Shown here: positions 52,476 to 61,225 of the stretch, piece by piece
Layout of the letters: each line of letters starts with the position of its first letter
Position numbering within the stretch: position 1 is the first letter of the stretch
NCBI GenBank assembly: GCA_030427505.1
Contig: JAUICH010000007.1
Coordinates: 225,916-289,915 of the forward strand
Direction: 5' to 3'
Source: Verrucomicrobiia bacterium
GTDB taxonomy: Bacteria; Verrucomicrobiota; Verrucomicrobiia; Verrucomicrobiales; DEV007
Length of the DNA: 64,000 nt
The notes under the pieces: model-generated
The model's input: only the letters and a program-made list of their open reading frames with translations
Database searches by the model: none
Told to the model about the DNA's origin: nothing
Position numbers and translations under genes: made by a program

Positions 52476-53945
52476 ATGCAACCTCTGTCCCTCCGCCTCC
52501 GTCTGGTCTTCGTGACCGTGGCCGTGTCCGGCGCGGTGCTACTGACTTTCGGGGGCGTGGCCTGGTGGTCGCTCTACCAGTCACGGGTCCGGGCCCTGGA
52601 CGCGGAACTCGCCACCCTGGGCCTGCGCATGGCCAGCCGTTCGGGTCCCAATGTCGATTTCTCCCGCCAGGAAAGCCTCCTGGCGGACACGTTTGGACAG
52701 CAAAAGGCGGCCAACCGGTTCTTTGCCTTCGTCTATGCGGGAGGAGATACGTTCTTCAAAAGCAATCGCTGGCCGGAAACCCTGAACCCGGAGGCTTACG
52801 AAGGCGGTCAGGATTACTCCAAAGAGCAGCCCCCCGAACCGATCCGGAAACAGGAGCGCCCCAATGAGGCGGGCCGGGGCCGGGAGAGGCTTCGCCTGGT
52901 GTTCGAGCCCCGTTACTACACCGTGGACAGCGGCGACCATCGCTACCGCCTGGGCGTGTTTGCCAATGACAACATGCGCATTGTCCTGGGGGCGGACCTG
53001 GATGAGTTCGCAAAAGACATCAACCAAGTTAGCCGGGCCTTCCTGGTGGCGGTGCCGGGCGCGCTCCTGCTGCTCGCCGCCGGGGCCTGGTATCTCTCTC
53101 ACCGTACCCTGCGGCCGATTGAAGCGCTCAGCCAGGACATGGAAAGCGTATCCGCCCAGGGCCTGGACCAGCGTCTGCGAGTGGAGCCCCTGGTGCCGGA
53201 ACTGTCGCGGATCGTGCGGGCCTATAACGGCATGCTGGAAAGGCTGGAACGCAGCTTTCATCAGGCGGTGCGCTTCAGCGCGAATGCGTCCCACGAATTG
53301 AAAACCCCGCTAACCATCATCCAGGGAACGCTGGAGCGCGCCCTGGAAACGTCCGGCGCGGAGTCGCCGGACTCTCACACTTACGCGGAACTGCTCGACC
53401 AAGTCGCCCGCCTCCGCTCCGTGCTGGAAAGCTTGCTGCTGCTGTCGCGAGTCGATGCGGGGAAGCTGGCTCTCAGCCGGGAAACCGTGTCCCTGAGCCA
53501 TCTCTGCGAGGTGTGGCTGGAGGACGCCGGCCTGCTGGCGGAGGACCGTGGCATCGAGATTGTCAGCGAGGTGGAGCCGGGTATCGAGATCCAGGCGGAC
53601 CCGTCGCTGCTCCAGGTGGTGGCGCACAACCTTTTGACCAATGCCCTGATCTACAATCGGGAAGGGGGCCGCGTGGAGTGCCGCCTGTCCCGTTCCAGTC
53701 CGGACACGGTGCTCTGGGAAATCGCCAACACCGGCGAACCCGTGCCGCCCGAACTGCGGGACCGGGTGTTCGACCGCTTCTATCGGGTGCCACGCCAGGG
53801 CCAGGCCGAAGGCAGCGGCCTCGGGCTTAGCCTGGTGCGGGAGATCGTGAAGGCGCACGAGGGCGACATCCGCCTGACCGTGGGCGAAGACGGCTTGAAC
53901 CGCTTCGAAGTCCGGCTTCCAGCCACCGGAAAAGAATCAGAATAA
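52476..53945 (+). CDS. membrane sensor histidine kinase
   Basis: Classic two-pass kinase of 489 residues: TM1 (about 8-30), periplasmic sensor (about 35-185) with no obvious known domain, TM2 (about 187-207), HAMP (208-260), H-box SANASHELKTPLTII with H273, HATPase with N-box NLLTNALIYN and G-box GSGLGLSLV. This HATPase/HAMP arrangement pairs with OmpR-type regulators like the neighbour upstream. Partner of the preceding gene; it probably senses an envelope or carbohydrate signal relevant to the sulfatase cluster. Ligand unknown. Confidence 0.93.
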   Translation: MQPLSLRLRLVFVTVAVSGAVLLTFGGVAWWSLYQSRVRALDAELATLGLRMASRSGPNVDFSRQESLLADTFGQQKAANRFFAFVYAGGDTFFKSNRWPETLNPEAYEGGQDYSKEQPPEPIRKQERPNEAGRGRERLRLVFEPRYYTVDSGDHRYRLGVFANDNMRIVLGADLDEFAKDINQVSRAFLVAVPGALLLLAAGAWYLSHRTLRPIEALSQDMESVSAQGLDQRLRVEPLVPELSRIVRAYNGMLERLERSFHQAVRFSANASHELKTPLTIIQGTLERALETSGAESPDSHTYAELLDQVARLRSVLESLLLLSRVDAGKLALSRETVSLSHLCEVWLEDAGLLAEDRGIEIVSEVEPGIEIQADPSLLQVVAHNLLTNALIYNREGGRVECRLSRSSPDTVLWEIANTGEPVPPELRDRVFDRFYRVPRQGQAEGSGLGLSLVREIVKAHEGDIRLTVGEDGLNRFEVRLPATGKESE

Positions 53946-54019
53946 GATTACAACGCTGTAATGCGGCCGTAACCACGCGGTAAGAAACGGGGGGTTCAAT
54001 ACCTAAACCGATTGGACTC

Positions 54020-56047
54020 ATGACAAGACCACCCCTGATCCTCCTGGCCGCCATCGGCCTTTACCTGACAACACCTTTTAATGCTTCCGCGCAAGATGCG
54101 GCGGAAGAGGCGAAGCCACCCGCCGCTGATCCCTCACCGGAAGCACGCCCCCCGAGAAAGGGCGACCGGAATCAGGAAGGCCAGCCCGGACCAGAAAGGC
54201 CGCCCGGCCCCAGAGGCGAACGGGGTAGTGGCAAAGGCGGGCCTCCCAAGAACGAAGGAGATGGGCCGCGCCTGCCCTGGATCGTCGTCCACGCCCCGGA
54301 ACTGGATGTCAATGGCGACCACGTCATCGAGTTCGAAGCCGAACTGAAGCCGGAAATCGTGAAAGTCTTTGGCGGTTACGATGCGAATGCCGATGGCATC
54401 ATCGACGAAAACGAACTCGCGCCCGGCGGGGGAAGGGGCCGCTCCGTCATGGGTGGTTTTGTCAGACAGCACGCGGTGGAACTGGACGATGACGGCCAGC
54501 CCGGAATCTCCCTGGAAGAAGTGGAGCGGGCCTTCACGAAGTTCTTCCAACGGCAGGATGCCAATGGCGACGGACGCCTGACGGCGGACGAAGTGCCCAC
54601 CTTGTCCACCGTCATGGCAGCGCCCGTGAAAGCGCCAGCCGCGGACCCGGTCCTGGCCGCGACGCCCATTCCGGTGAGCCGCCAATCTTCCGCCTCCAGC
54701 GCGAACCGTCCGCCTTCGGTGGTGCTTTTCCTGGTGGACGATCTCGGTTGGCGAGACGTCGGCTTCACGGGCAACCAAGAGATCGACACGCCGCACCTGG
54801 ATCGCCTGGCCCATGAGGGGACGGTTTTCAGCCAGGCTTATGCCAGCGCCCCAAACTGCGCACCCACCCGCGCCTGTCTCATGACCGGTCAATACACGCC
54901 CCGTCACGGCGTTTACACCGTGGTGGACGACCGCCATACACCCGGCTCGCCGCATCACAAGATCCTCGCCGCCGAGAGCCGGGCGGAACTGGCCACGGAA
55001 GCCTTCACTTTGGCGGAGGCCCTGAAGGCAGGCGGTTACGCCACTGGCATGTTCGGCATGTGGAACCTGGGGCGGGGGAGCGATGGTCCGGTGACGCCGC
55101 TGGGGCAGGGCTTCGAGGCCTTCGTTCAGCCGCGCGACCTGGGTTTTGACAAGGACGCTTACTTCAATGGGCAAGGCGAATACCTCACGGATGCCCTGAC
55201 GGCGGCGGGCATCGGCTACGTGAAGAAACACCGCGACGCCCCGTTCTTTCTCTACATGGCCTACCACGCCGTGCATTCACCCTTTGATCCTAAGCCGGAG
55301 CTTCTGGCAAAATACCAGGCCAAAGCCGCCGCTGGTTCCAGGGGCGATGTGGACCCAGCTTATGCCGCCACGGTGGAAGCGGTGGACGCCAACGTGGGCC
55401 GCCTCCTGTCCGCGCTGGAGGAACAGGGGATAGCGGACAACACCCTGGTCATTTTTACTTCCGACAACGGCGGCACCCGCAACGTGGTGGGTGAGCTGAA
55501 AGGCGGGAAAGGCACCCTATACGAAGGCGGCATTCGCGTGCCCGCTGTGTTTCGTGGTCCTGGCGTGGCACAGGGAGCGGTGCGGGAGGAACCCGTGATG
55601 ACCACGGACCTTTACCCGACCATTCTCGCCACCGCTGGCCTTCCCCGGCCGGAGGGCGTAATCCTGGATGGGTTCGACCTGACGCCCGTGCTGTCCAGGA
55701 CCGGCCGCCTGGAACGCGACCGTTTTTTCTGGCATTTTCCCAGCTACATCGGCGGAGGCGGACCCTCCAGCGCGATCCGTTTGGGAGACTTCAAACTGAT
55801 CGAGTTCTTCGAGTCCGGCACGGTCGAACTCTACGACCTGGCCGCCGATCCCACGGAGTCCCATGACCTGGCGGCAGTACTGCCCGAAAAGAAGCAGGAA
55901 CTCCACGAGGCTCTGCTGGCCTGGCGGAAAGCCACTGGAGCCCCCTGTCCCACCGAGCCAAATCCCGCCTACGACCCCAACGCTACGCCGCCCCGAGGGC
56001 GCGATCAACGCGGTAAAGGCCAGGGCAACATGAACCGGCAATCTTGA
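54020..56047 (+). CDS. secreted EF-hand sulfatase with altered active-site motif
   Basis: A 675-residue exported protein. Signal peptide to about 24 (NASAQDAAEE), Pro/Gly/Arg-rich linker, then four EF-hand-like loops (DVNGDHVIEFEAE at 96, DANADGIIDENEL at 121, a weaker one near 155, DANGDGRLTADEV at 180), and a type-I sulfatase domain (about 225-640). The formylglycine motif C280-A-P-T-R is intact, as are the metal aspartates (VDDLGW, TSDNGG). In the normally invariant GKWHLG loop this protein has G-M-W-N-L-G (M347, N349), replacing two catalytic residues. It heads a three-gene group with two exported proteins behind a two-component system. Confidence 0.9.
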   Translation: MTRPPLILLAAIGLYLTTPFNASAQDAAEEAKPPAADPSPEARPPRKGDRNQEGQPGPERPPGPRGERGSGKGGPPKNEGDGPRLPWIVVHAPELDVNGDHVIEFEAELKPEIVKVFGGYDANADGIIDENELAPGGGRGRSVMGGFVRQHAVELDDDGQPGISLEEVERAFTKFFQRQDANGDGRLTADEVPTLSTVMAAPVKAPAADPVLAATPIPVSRQSSASSANRPPSVVLFLVDDLGWRDVGFTGNQEIDTPHLDRLAHEGTVFSQAYASAPNCAPTRACLMTGQYTPRHGVYTVVDDRHTPGSPHHKILAAESRAELATEAFTLAEALKAGGYATGMFGMWNLGRGSDGPVTPLGQGFEAFVQPRDLGFDKDAYFNGQGEYLTDALTAAGIGYVKKHRDAPFFLYMAYHAVHSPFDPKPELLAKYQAKAAAGSRGDVDPAYAATVEAVDANVGRLLSALEEQGIADNTLVIFTSDNGGTRNVVGELKGGKGTLYEGGIRVPAVFRGPGVAQGAVREEPVMTTDLYPTILATAGLPRPEGVILDGFDLTPVLSRTGRLERDRFFWHFPSYIGGGGPSSAIRLGDFKLIEFFESGTVELYDLAADPTESHDLAAVLPEKKQELHEALLAWRKATGAPCPTEPNPAYDPNATPPRGRDQRGKGQGNMNRQS

Positions 56048-56077
56048 TCGTAGCAAAACCAACCAACCTTCTCTGTT

Positions 56078-56863
56078 ATGAAAAAACTACCCCTCAAACT
56101 AAGCAGGAGACTTTCCTGGCTGGCCTTGCTCATTCCGCTAATCGCCGCGCTGGCGCTCCCTTCTTTGGCCCAAGAACGCAAACCCGGCGCGGGTCCGGGA
56201 AATCGTCCTCCCCGAGAACAGAAGGGTGGGGGCGGTGGCGGACCGCGCATTCAGAAGCCCCGCATCTCGGACACGGTGAAAGCCAATATCTACGCGGACA
56301 ACTGGTTCAAAATGTACCTGAACGGAAACCTCGTGGCGGTCGATTCCATCTCTTTCATCCCCCACAATGTCGTGTCCGTGGACATCCTGCCGGAGTATCC
56401 CCTGACCATCGCCATCCTGGCGCGGGACAATGCCGATTCCGAGACCGGCATGGAGTATGACAATACCAACATCGGCGACGGCGGCTTTATCCTGAAATTC
56501 GGCGACGGCACCGTGTCCAATGCCACGTGGAAGGCCAAATGCTTCTCCACCGGGCCGCTCAACGGAGACACGCAGAATCCCCGGACCATGGAAACGCCGC
56601 TGCCGGAAAACTGGTTCGCGCCCGACTTTGACGACCGCGCCTGGTCCTCCGCCACGGTGCATTCCCAGGAAGCCGTGCGCCCGAAGGAACCGTTTTTCGA
56701 GTACGACTTCGCCGGCGCCGAATGGATCTGGACGGAAGACCTAGCCTTGGACAACCTGGTGGTCTTCCGCGTGACCATACCCGCCCCGCCCAATGGCAGC
56801 CCTTTGCCGCCCGCTTGGCCGCGCGGCCACATCGACGCCGCCGAGAAGAAGGTTGTTAACTGA
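56078..56863 (+). CDS. secreted protein of unknown function in the sulfatase group
   Basis: A 261-residue secreted protein with signal peptide to about 31 (LPSLAQERK) and a Gly/Pro-rich linker. The domain that follows has jelly-roll-like segments (NIYADNWFKMYLNGNLVAVDSISFIPHNVVSVDI, GDGGFILKFGDGTV, FDDRAWSSATVHSQE) typical of carbohydrate-binding or galactose-binding folds. No family name recalled. It lies 30 bases after the sulfatase gene and 10 before the YHYH gene, so the three are likely one transcript. It may bind or deliver the sulfated substrate. Confidence 0.72.
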   Translation: MKKLPLKLSRRLSWLALLIPLIAALALPSLAQERKPGAGPGNRPPREQKGGGGGGPRIQKPRISDTVKANIYADNWFKMYLNGNLVAVDSISFIPHNVVSVDILPEYPLTIAILARDNADSETGMEYDNTNIGDGGFILKFGDGTVSNATWKAKCFSTGPLNGDTQNPRTMETPLPENWFAPDFDDRAWSSATVHSQEAVRPKEPFFEYDFAGAEWIWTEDLALDNLVVFRVTIPAPPNGSPLPPAWPRGHIDAAEKKVVN

Positions 56864-56873
56864 AAATCTCACC

Positions 56874-57938
56874 ATGAAAGCAAAATTCCTGAACCCCGCG
56901 CTTTCCTTCCTGGCCCTCACCTTTGCCCTGCCGCTGACTATCGTCTGGGGCATCGGCACCCTGGGGGAAGCCCTCTACCCCTACACCGCGAAGTATCCCG
57001 GCCTCCATACCCCGGAAGATCCGGACGGCCCCGTGCCGGAAACGGTGCGGGCCTTTCTGCCCTTCAAACACCAAGTCGGCCTGTCCTGGGACGACACCTG
57101 GCTCTACGTGGAAGGCAATGGCCTGCCCCAGCACGGCATGATGACGGGCATCACCGCCTGGCAGCAGCAGGTGCCCCTGCCGCATGACTTCACCGGCCCC
57201 CAGGCGTTCCGCATTCCGCTGCACCCGAAGGTCCTGGAAGAGCCGGGCGAACTGACCCTCCTCGGGCCCCTGGCCATCGCGGTGAATGGCATTCCCATTT
57301 TCCACGGCCTGACCCAGAGCGGGAAAGACGCCTACCTGGGCGGGGAACTGGACCATTGGGGCGGTCACTGCGGCCGGGCGGACGACTACCACTACCACAT
57401 CGCGCCCACCCATCTCCAGGCCCAGGCAGGCGAGGGAATGCCGATCGCTTTCGCCCTGGACGGCTTCCCCATCTACGCGGCGGACCCGGAAAACCCCGTG
57501 GAACTGGACGAGTGCCATGGCTACTACGACGCGGCGGGGAACTACCGCTACGTGGGCGAGCTGAAGCCACCCTATGTGCTGGGCGGCTTTCGCGGCGAAG
57601 CGGATCTCGACACCCGGCCCCGCACCGGTCCCATCCGCCCGGCCCTCCAGCCCCTGCGCGGCGCGGAGATCACCGGCTTCAGCGGCAGTCTCACCGAAGG
57701 CTATACCCTGAACTACGACGTGCGCGGTCAGGAAAACCGCATCGACTACCACCTGCTGCCCACCGGCGGCGCGGCCTTTACCTTCACGGACGGAAACGGC
57801 GAGACCCGCCAGGAGACCTACGACGGCCAGCGCCGGGGTGGGGGAGGCGGTGGACCCGGCGGCGGTGGCGGGAACCGGAGGGGCGACAATCGCCCTGGAG
57901 AACGCCGTCCGCCCCCACCGCCGCCACCCGGGAGCTAG
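56874..57938 (+). CDS. exported YHYH-domain protein
   Basis: A 354-residue secreted protein of the YHYH family, named after its conserved motif, visible as GGHCGRADDYHYHIAPTHLQ (about 183-202). Signal-anchor at the N-terminus (about 8-28). Further marks: GMMTGITAWQQQVPLP, PLAIAVNGIPIFHGLTQSG, AFALDGFPIYAADPENP. The C-terminus is a Gly/Arg/Pro-rich tail (about 315-354). Function unknown; the family is frequent near sulfatases and other secreted enzymes in PVC bacteria. Start ATG at 56874 is chosen for the signal peptide. Confidence 0.86.
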   Translation: MKAKFLNPALSFLALTFALPLTIVWGIGTLGEALYPYTAKYPGLHTPEDPDGPVPETVRAFLPFKHQVGLSWDDTWLYVEGNGLPQHGMMTGITAWQQQVPLPHDFTGPQAFRIPLHPKVLEEPGELTLLGPLAIAVNGIPIFHGLTQSGKDAYLGGELDHWGGHCGRADDYHYHIAPTHLQAQAGEGMPIAFALDGFPIYAADPENPVELDECHGYYDAAGNYRYVGELKPPYVLGGFRGEADLDTRPRTGPIRPALQPLRGAEITGFSGSLTEGYTLNYDVRGQENRIDYHLLPTGGAAFTFTDGNGETRQETYDGQRRGGGGGGPGGGGGNRRGDNRPGERRPPPPPPPGS

Positions 57939-57979
57939 CAGACCCAGCCACCCGCAGGTCTCCCCGGAGAATTAGGGGA

Positions 57980-58271
57980 AGCAAGGTGGTCCTCGACCTC
58001 CGGGGTCCGAGCCGGACTGGCAGGGAACTCGCGCACCGGGCCAACCTCTAAGCGCGGCGGGCCGTTCGGCGAAACATTCCCGGATAGAGTGGACAGGACG
58101 GGATCAGCCACCGGAGGAATGATGTCCAAACCCGCATGAAACGCTGCCATTTACTGCTTCTAGAACGCGCTCGGAGATCCCGTTCCACCTTTGCTTGCAG
58201 TACCCTGAATGATCCTTATTGGAGACAGGCTCTGGCACGCGCGGGTTACGACCCAGTTTAGAACGCTTTAT
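57980..58271 (+). repeat. dispersed AAGGTGG element, copy C
   Basis: Left end AAGGTGGTCCTCGACCTCCG followed by GGGTCCGAGCCGGACTGGC, the longest form of the inner inverted repeat; right end has CTCGGAGATCCCGTTCCACC, GCACGCGCGGGTTACGACCC and AGTTTAGAACGCTTTA. The middle contains GGAATGATGTCCAAA, also present in copy A (GGAATCGATGTCCAAAAG). No protein is encoded. The rest of the gap to 58500 shows GC-rich sequence without a recognisable feature. Confidence 0.7.
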
Positions 58272-58500
58272 CGGGGAAAACAGGGGCAACCCCGCCCGAA
58301 ACCTACCCCCCCGGCGGGGAAACGATTTCCACTTGCCCCCCGAAAAAAACGCATCTACTGTCCCTTTCTCCGCCGCAGCGGCGTCCGGCGCCGGTTGACT
58401 CGTCATCAACCTCCGGTTCGCCCTTTCATTTCCGCGGAATGGCGCGGGCGAAAGGCGGAGTCCACCATTTAGAACCCAGACTATTTTCCCGTTTCATCCC

Positions 58501-58764
58501 ATGAAGGCCGATATCCACCCACAATACAACGAGACGACTATCGTCTGTACCTGCGGCGCCACCTATCCGACGCGCTCCACGGTTTCTGACCTTCGTGTCG
58601 GTATTTGTGCCGCCTGCCACCCCTACTACACGGGGGAACAGCGCTTTGTGGATACCGCCGGCCGCGTGGAGAAATTTGCCCAGCGCTACGGCGGAACCTC
58701 CCAGTCCAAGTCGGGTGGCACCGCCGTCCGCCGCAAGCGGCCGAAGCTTTCGTCCGCTTCCTAG
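58501..58764 (+). CDS. rpmE: 50S ribosomal protein L31
   Basis: Ribosomal protein of 87 residues. Zinc-ribbon form: C16-x-C18 ([13 protein letters not shown]) and C36-x-x-C39 ([25 protein letters not shown]), the zinc-containing type A. The lysine-rich tail (about 70-87) is basic, as usual. It precedes prfA, a neighbourhood seen in several phyla. Family assignment is firm. Confidence 0.96.
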   Translation: MKADIHPQYNETTIVCTCGATYPTRSTVSDLRVGICAACHPYYTGEQRFVDTAGRVEKFAQRYGGTSQSKSGGTAVRRKRPKLSSAS

Positions 58765-58942
58765 CTTTTTTAAGCCGAATCCGAGCCGGGAACCGGTCGG
58801 TGTCCGTGATGCCCCCAGGGTGGGGAGGAACGGCGCCAGCCCTATTACCCGGCTCGTATTGTTTCCAGGCGTTTCGTTTTTCCCTCCACGCCTGCCGGGG
58901 CGTTCACCACCGGCGCCCGCATTTCCTCCTCCCTCTTCAGCC

Positions 58943-60022
58943 ATGGACTATCAGGACCTTATCCAGCGCAAACAGGCCCGGATGAAAGAGCTGGAGGAAG
59001 CCATGTCCGAGGACGGCTTTTTCAATGACCAGGCGCGCGCCGCCGAGGTCACCCGGGAATACAACCGGACCAAGCAGCTCATCGAGACCACGGACCAGCA
59101 CCAGGCCGCGCTGCGGAACCTGGAGGACAATCGCCAGCTCCTGAAGTCCGAAGACGAGGAGATCGTCCTCCTGGCGGAGGAAGAAATTCCCATGCTGGAA
59201 GAGCGGGCGAAGTCCCTGGAAATGGACATTCGCTATGCCCTCCTGCCGCACGATCCCACGGAAGACCGCGACGCCATTTTCGAAATCCGCGCCGGTACGG
59301 GCGGCGATGAAGCCTCCCTCTTCGCGGGTGACCTTTACCGCATGTACACCCGCTATGCCGAGCAACGCGGCTGGAAGACCGAACTCCTGGAAGCCAGCGA
59401 GTCCGGCGTTGGCGGTTTCAAGGAAGTGGTCTTTAAAGTGTCCGGAGACGAGGTCTTTCGTTACCTGAAATATGAGAGCGGCGTGCATCGCGTGCAGCGC
59501 GTGCCGGACACCGAAACTCAGGGGCGCATTCACACCTCCACCGCCACCGTGGCCGTGCTGCCCGAGGCGGAGGAAGTGGACGTGGAACTGAAACCCGACG
59601 ATCTCCACATCCAGGCCACCCGCTCCGGCGGTCCGGGCGGTCAGCATGTGAATACCACGGACTCCGCCGTGCAGGTCACCCACCTTCCCACCGGCATCAT
59701 GGTGAAATGCCAGGACGGCCGCAGCCAGGGCAAGAACAAGGAAAAAGCCCTCTCCATCCTGCGCTCCAAGCTTCTCGAAAGAAAGCAGCAGGAGGAAGCC
59801 GCGAAGTATTCCGCCCACCGCCGCAGCCTCATCGGGTCCGGCGGCCGGGAGGAAAAGATCCGCACTTACAACTTTCCCCAAAACCGCCTGACCGACCACC
59901 GTATCGGGCTCACCCTCTACAATCTGGACCAGGTCATCGAAGGCCAGCTCCAGGACATCATCGAAAACCTCCAGGCCTCCGAAATGGAAGAGCGCATGCA
60001 GGAGGCGGGGTTGTCGGCCTGA
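58943..60022 (+). CDS. prfA: peptide chain release factor 1
   Basis: Terminates translation at UAA and UAG. The 359-residue protein carries the GGQ motif (232-234, in SGGPGGQHVN) that triggers peptide release and the stop-codon-reading PxT site (P188-D189-T190 in HRVQRVPDTETQGRIHTS; Asp at the middle position, which varies in the family). The start at 58943 (MDYQDLIQRKQARM) matches the family; a longer upstream frame overlapping rpmE is not used. prfA is usually adjacent to prmC; here a toxin-antitoxin pair is inserted between. Confidence 0.96.
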   Translation: MDYQDLIQRKQARMKELEEAMSEDGFFNDQARAAEVTREYNRTKQLIETTDQHQAALRNLEDNRQLLKSEDEEIVLLAEEEIPMLEERAKSLEMDIRYALLPHDPTEDRDAIFEIRAGTGGDEASLFAGDLYRMYTRYAEQRGWKTELLEASESGVGGFKEVVFKVSGDEVFRYLKYESGVHRVQRVPDTETQGRIHTSTATVAVLPEAEEVDVELKPDDLHIQATRSGGPGGQHVNTTDSAVQVTHLPTGIMVKCQDGRSQGKNKEKALSILRSKLLERKQQEEAAKYSAHRRSLIGSGGREEKIRTYNFPQNRLTDHRIGLTLYNLDQVIEGQLQDIIENLQASEMEERMQEAGLSA

Positions 60023-60048
60023 GGTTCAAGCGGTCGCGTTGGCTCGGG

Positions 60049-60399
60049 TCACTCCTCTCCGGAGTTCTCAATCTCTCGAATCTCCTTCGCCAGAGCATCG
60101 CCGATCCGTTCCATGATTCCTTCGATGTTCCGCATGCCGGGAAGGACGGCTACGACAATGATGCCCTCGTCCACCGCCTTGTAGATGGCGAAGTGCTTTT
60201 CCACGGGCGCCATGAGGTAGGGAGTCGAGCGCTTCCGCCGGTTTCTTCCTTCTTCAGGATTTGCGGCCAGCTTTTGCAGCCGCTTGATGACTTGCCCCAT
60301 GTAGCGGGTGGCAATCTCTTCTCCCCAGTTTTCGAGGGAGTATTCGTAGATTTCCTTTAAATGGTTCGCGGCCCGTTCGGTTAGGAAATAGTTGGCCAT
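60049..60399 (-). CDS. RelE/ParE-family toxin
   Basis: A 116-residue RelE/ParE-fold protein: YFLTERAANHLKEIYEYSLENWGEEIATRY at the N-terminus and a C-terminal basic-hydrophobic segment (YLMAPVEKHFAIYKAVDEGIIVVAVLPGMRNI). The pattern favours ParE (a gyrase-directed toxin) over ribosome-cleaving RelE, but the distinction is not firm. It lies six bases after its antitoxin gene on the same strand. Reverse to prfA and prmC, it interrupts the usual prfA-prmC pairing. Confidence 0.85.
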   Translation of the reverse strand: MANYFLTERAANHLKEIYEYSLENWGEEIATRYMGQVIKRLQKLAANPEEGRNRRKRSTPYLMAPVEKHFAIYKAVDEGIIVVAVLPGMRNIEGIMERIGDALAKEIREIENSGEE

Positions 60400-60405
60400 C
60401 CGCTG

Positions 60406-60669
60406 CTACTTCTTAGCGGCTCTTGCCGCCAGATTGGCCATGTCCTTTTTGAAGTCTCCCGTGCCTTCAAAGTAACGCCCCTTCTTCAAATCTTCCCGGC
60501 CAGCGATGATTTCGTTGTAGGCGCGGTAGGAGTCGCTCTCCATGTCACGCCTGATAAGCGCCCGGATGTATTCGCTGGGTGTTTCGTAAAGCCCTTTGTG
60601 GCCCACCACCCGCGCCACATGCTGGGCCAAAGGTTCGGTCAATCGTGCATTGATTCTGTCTGAAGCCAT
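60406..60669 (-). CDS. ParD/CopG-type antitoxin
   Basis: An 87-residue antitoxin: ribbon-helix-helix N-terminus (SDRINARLTEPLAQHVARVVGHKGLYETPSEYIRALIRRDME) for dimerisation and operator binding, then a helical C-terminus (about 47-87) that would wrap the toxin. The ATG at 60669 (MASDRINARL) is chosen over a longer upstream frame because it gives the RHH start and because the leader shows AT-rich promoter-like sequence. The pair with the downstream ParE-like toxin is a type II toxin-antitoxin system. Confidence 0.82.
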   Translation of the reverse strand: MASDRINARLTEPLAQHVARVVGHKGLYETPSEYIRALIRRDMESDSYRAYNEIIAGREDLKKGRYFEGTGDFKKDMANLAARAAKK

Positions 60670-60699
60670 CTTGGTACCTTTGTTGCGTTGCCCAAAATC

Positions 60700-61140
60700 G
60701 TAGCCAGTGTCGCAATAAATGTCAATTTTGTCGCCACAGGGCAGTCGGGCAGTCGGGCAGTCGGGGTTGGGATTGCTCAAAAAATCGCTCCCCTTCAAAA
60801 GGCCCCAACGGGGCCTCCGTAGATAGCCCAGGGTGACCAACGGGAACCCTGGGAAAACGGCCCCTCACCGGTTGCCCCCTGCGGGGGCGCTCGAGACGGT
60901 GGATCGGAGGAGCCGGGAGCGAAGTTCGCCTCGACCGCCCCTTCAGGGCGGAAGGGTGTTGTCCGGCGGTACCCAGGGTTTCACCCTGGGCTTTCGACGG
61001 GCACGCCGACGGCGTGCTCTGGGTGGACTGGCGTCTTCGTTTTTTGGGGCGTGCCGTTGGCGTGCTTTTGGCAGACTGGCGACCTGGGCTTTTCTTAGGC
61101 ACGCCATTGGCGTGCTCTTGTGTGGCTCTTCGCGTCCCTG
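60700..61140. repeat. palindrome-rich region upstream of the toxin-antitoxin pair and prmC
   Basis: Between the antitoxin gene and prmC there are many short palindromes: GGCCCCAACGGGGCC, CCCAGGG...CCCTGGG, GCCCCTTCAGGGC, CCCAGGGTTTCACCCTGGG, and three GCACGCC-NNN-GGCGTGC-type hairpins around 60999-61112 (GGCACGCCGACGGCGTGCTC, GCGTGCCGTTGGCGTGC, GGCACGCCATTGGCGTGCTC). No gene is supported. The arrangement resembles the palindrome clusters at 28.3, 32.3 and 45.7 kb. Confidence 0.7.
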
Positions 61141-61225
61141 TGTAAGAAGAGAGTTTGAGAACTTGGGGAAAACCCCTGAGACTCAGCGCTTGATACCTTC
61201 TGGAAATCCGCTTTTGTCCCCCTCG

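Noticed and set aside
58595..58942. 116-codon N-terminal extension of prfA
   Set aside because: Overlaps rpmE in another frame; the family begins at the ATG at 58943.
59505..59513. Asp at the middle of the PxT motif in release factor 1 as a recoding sign
   Set aside because: The middle residue of this motif varies among bacteria, and the window shows no evidence of stop-codon reassignment.
60670..61225. N-terminal extensions of prmC and of the antitoxin into the palindrome region
   Set aside because: The extra residues are translated repeats; the family starts at 61226 and 60669.
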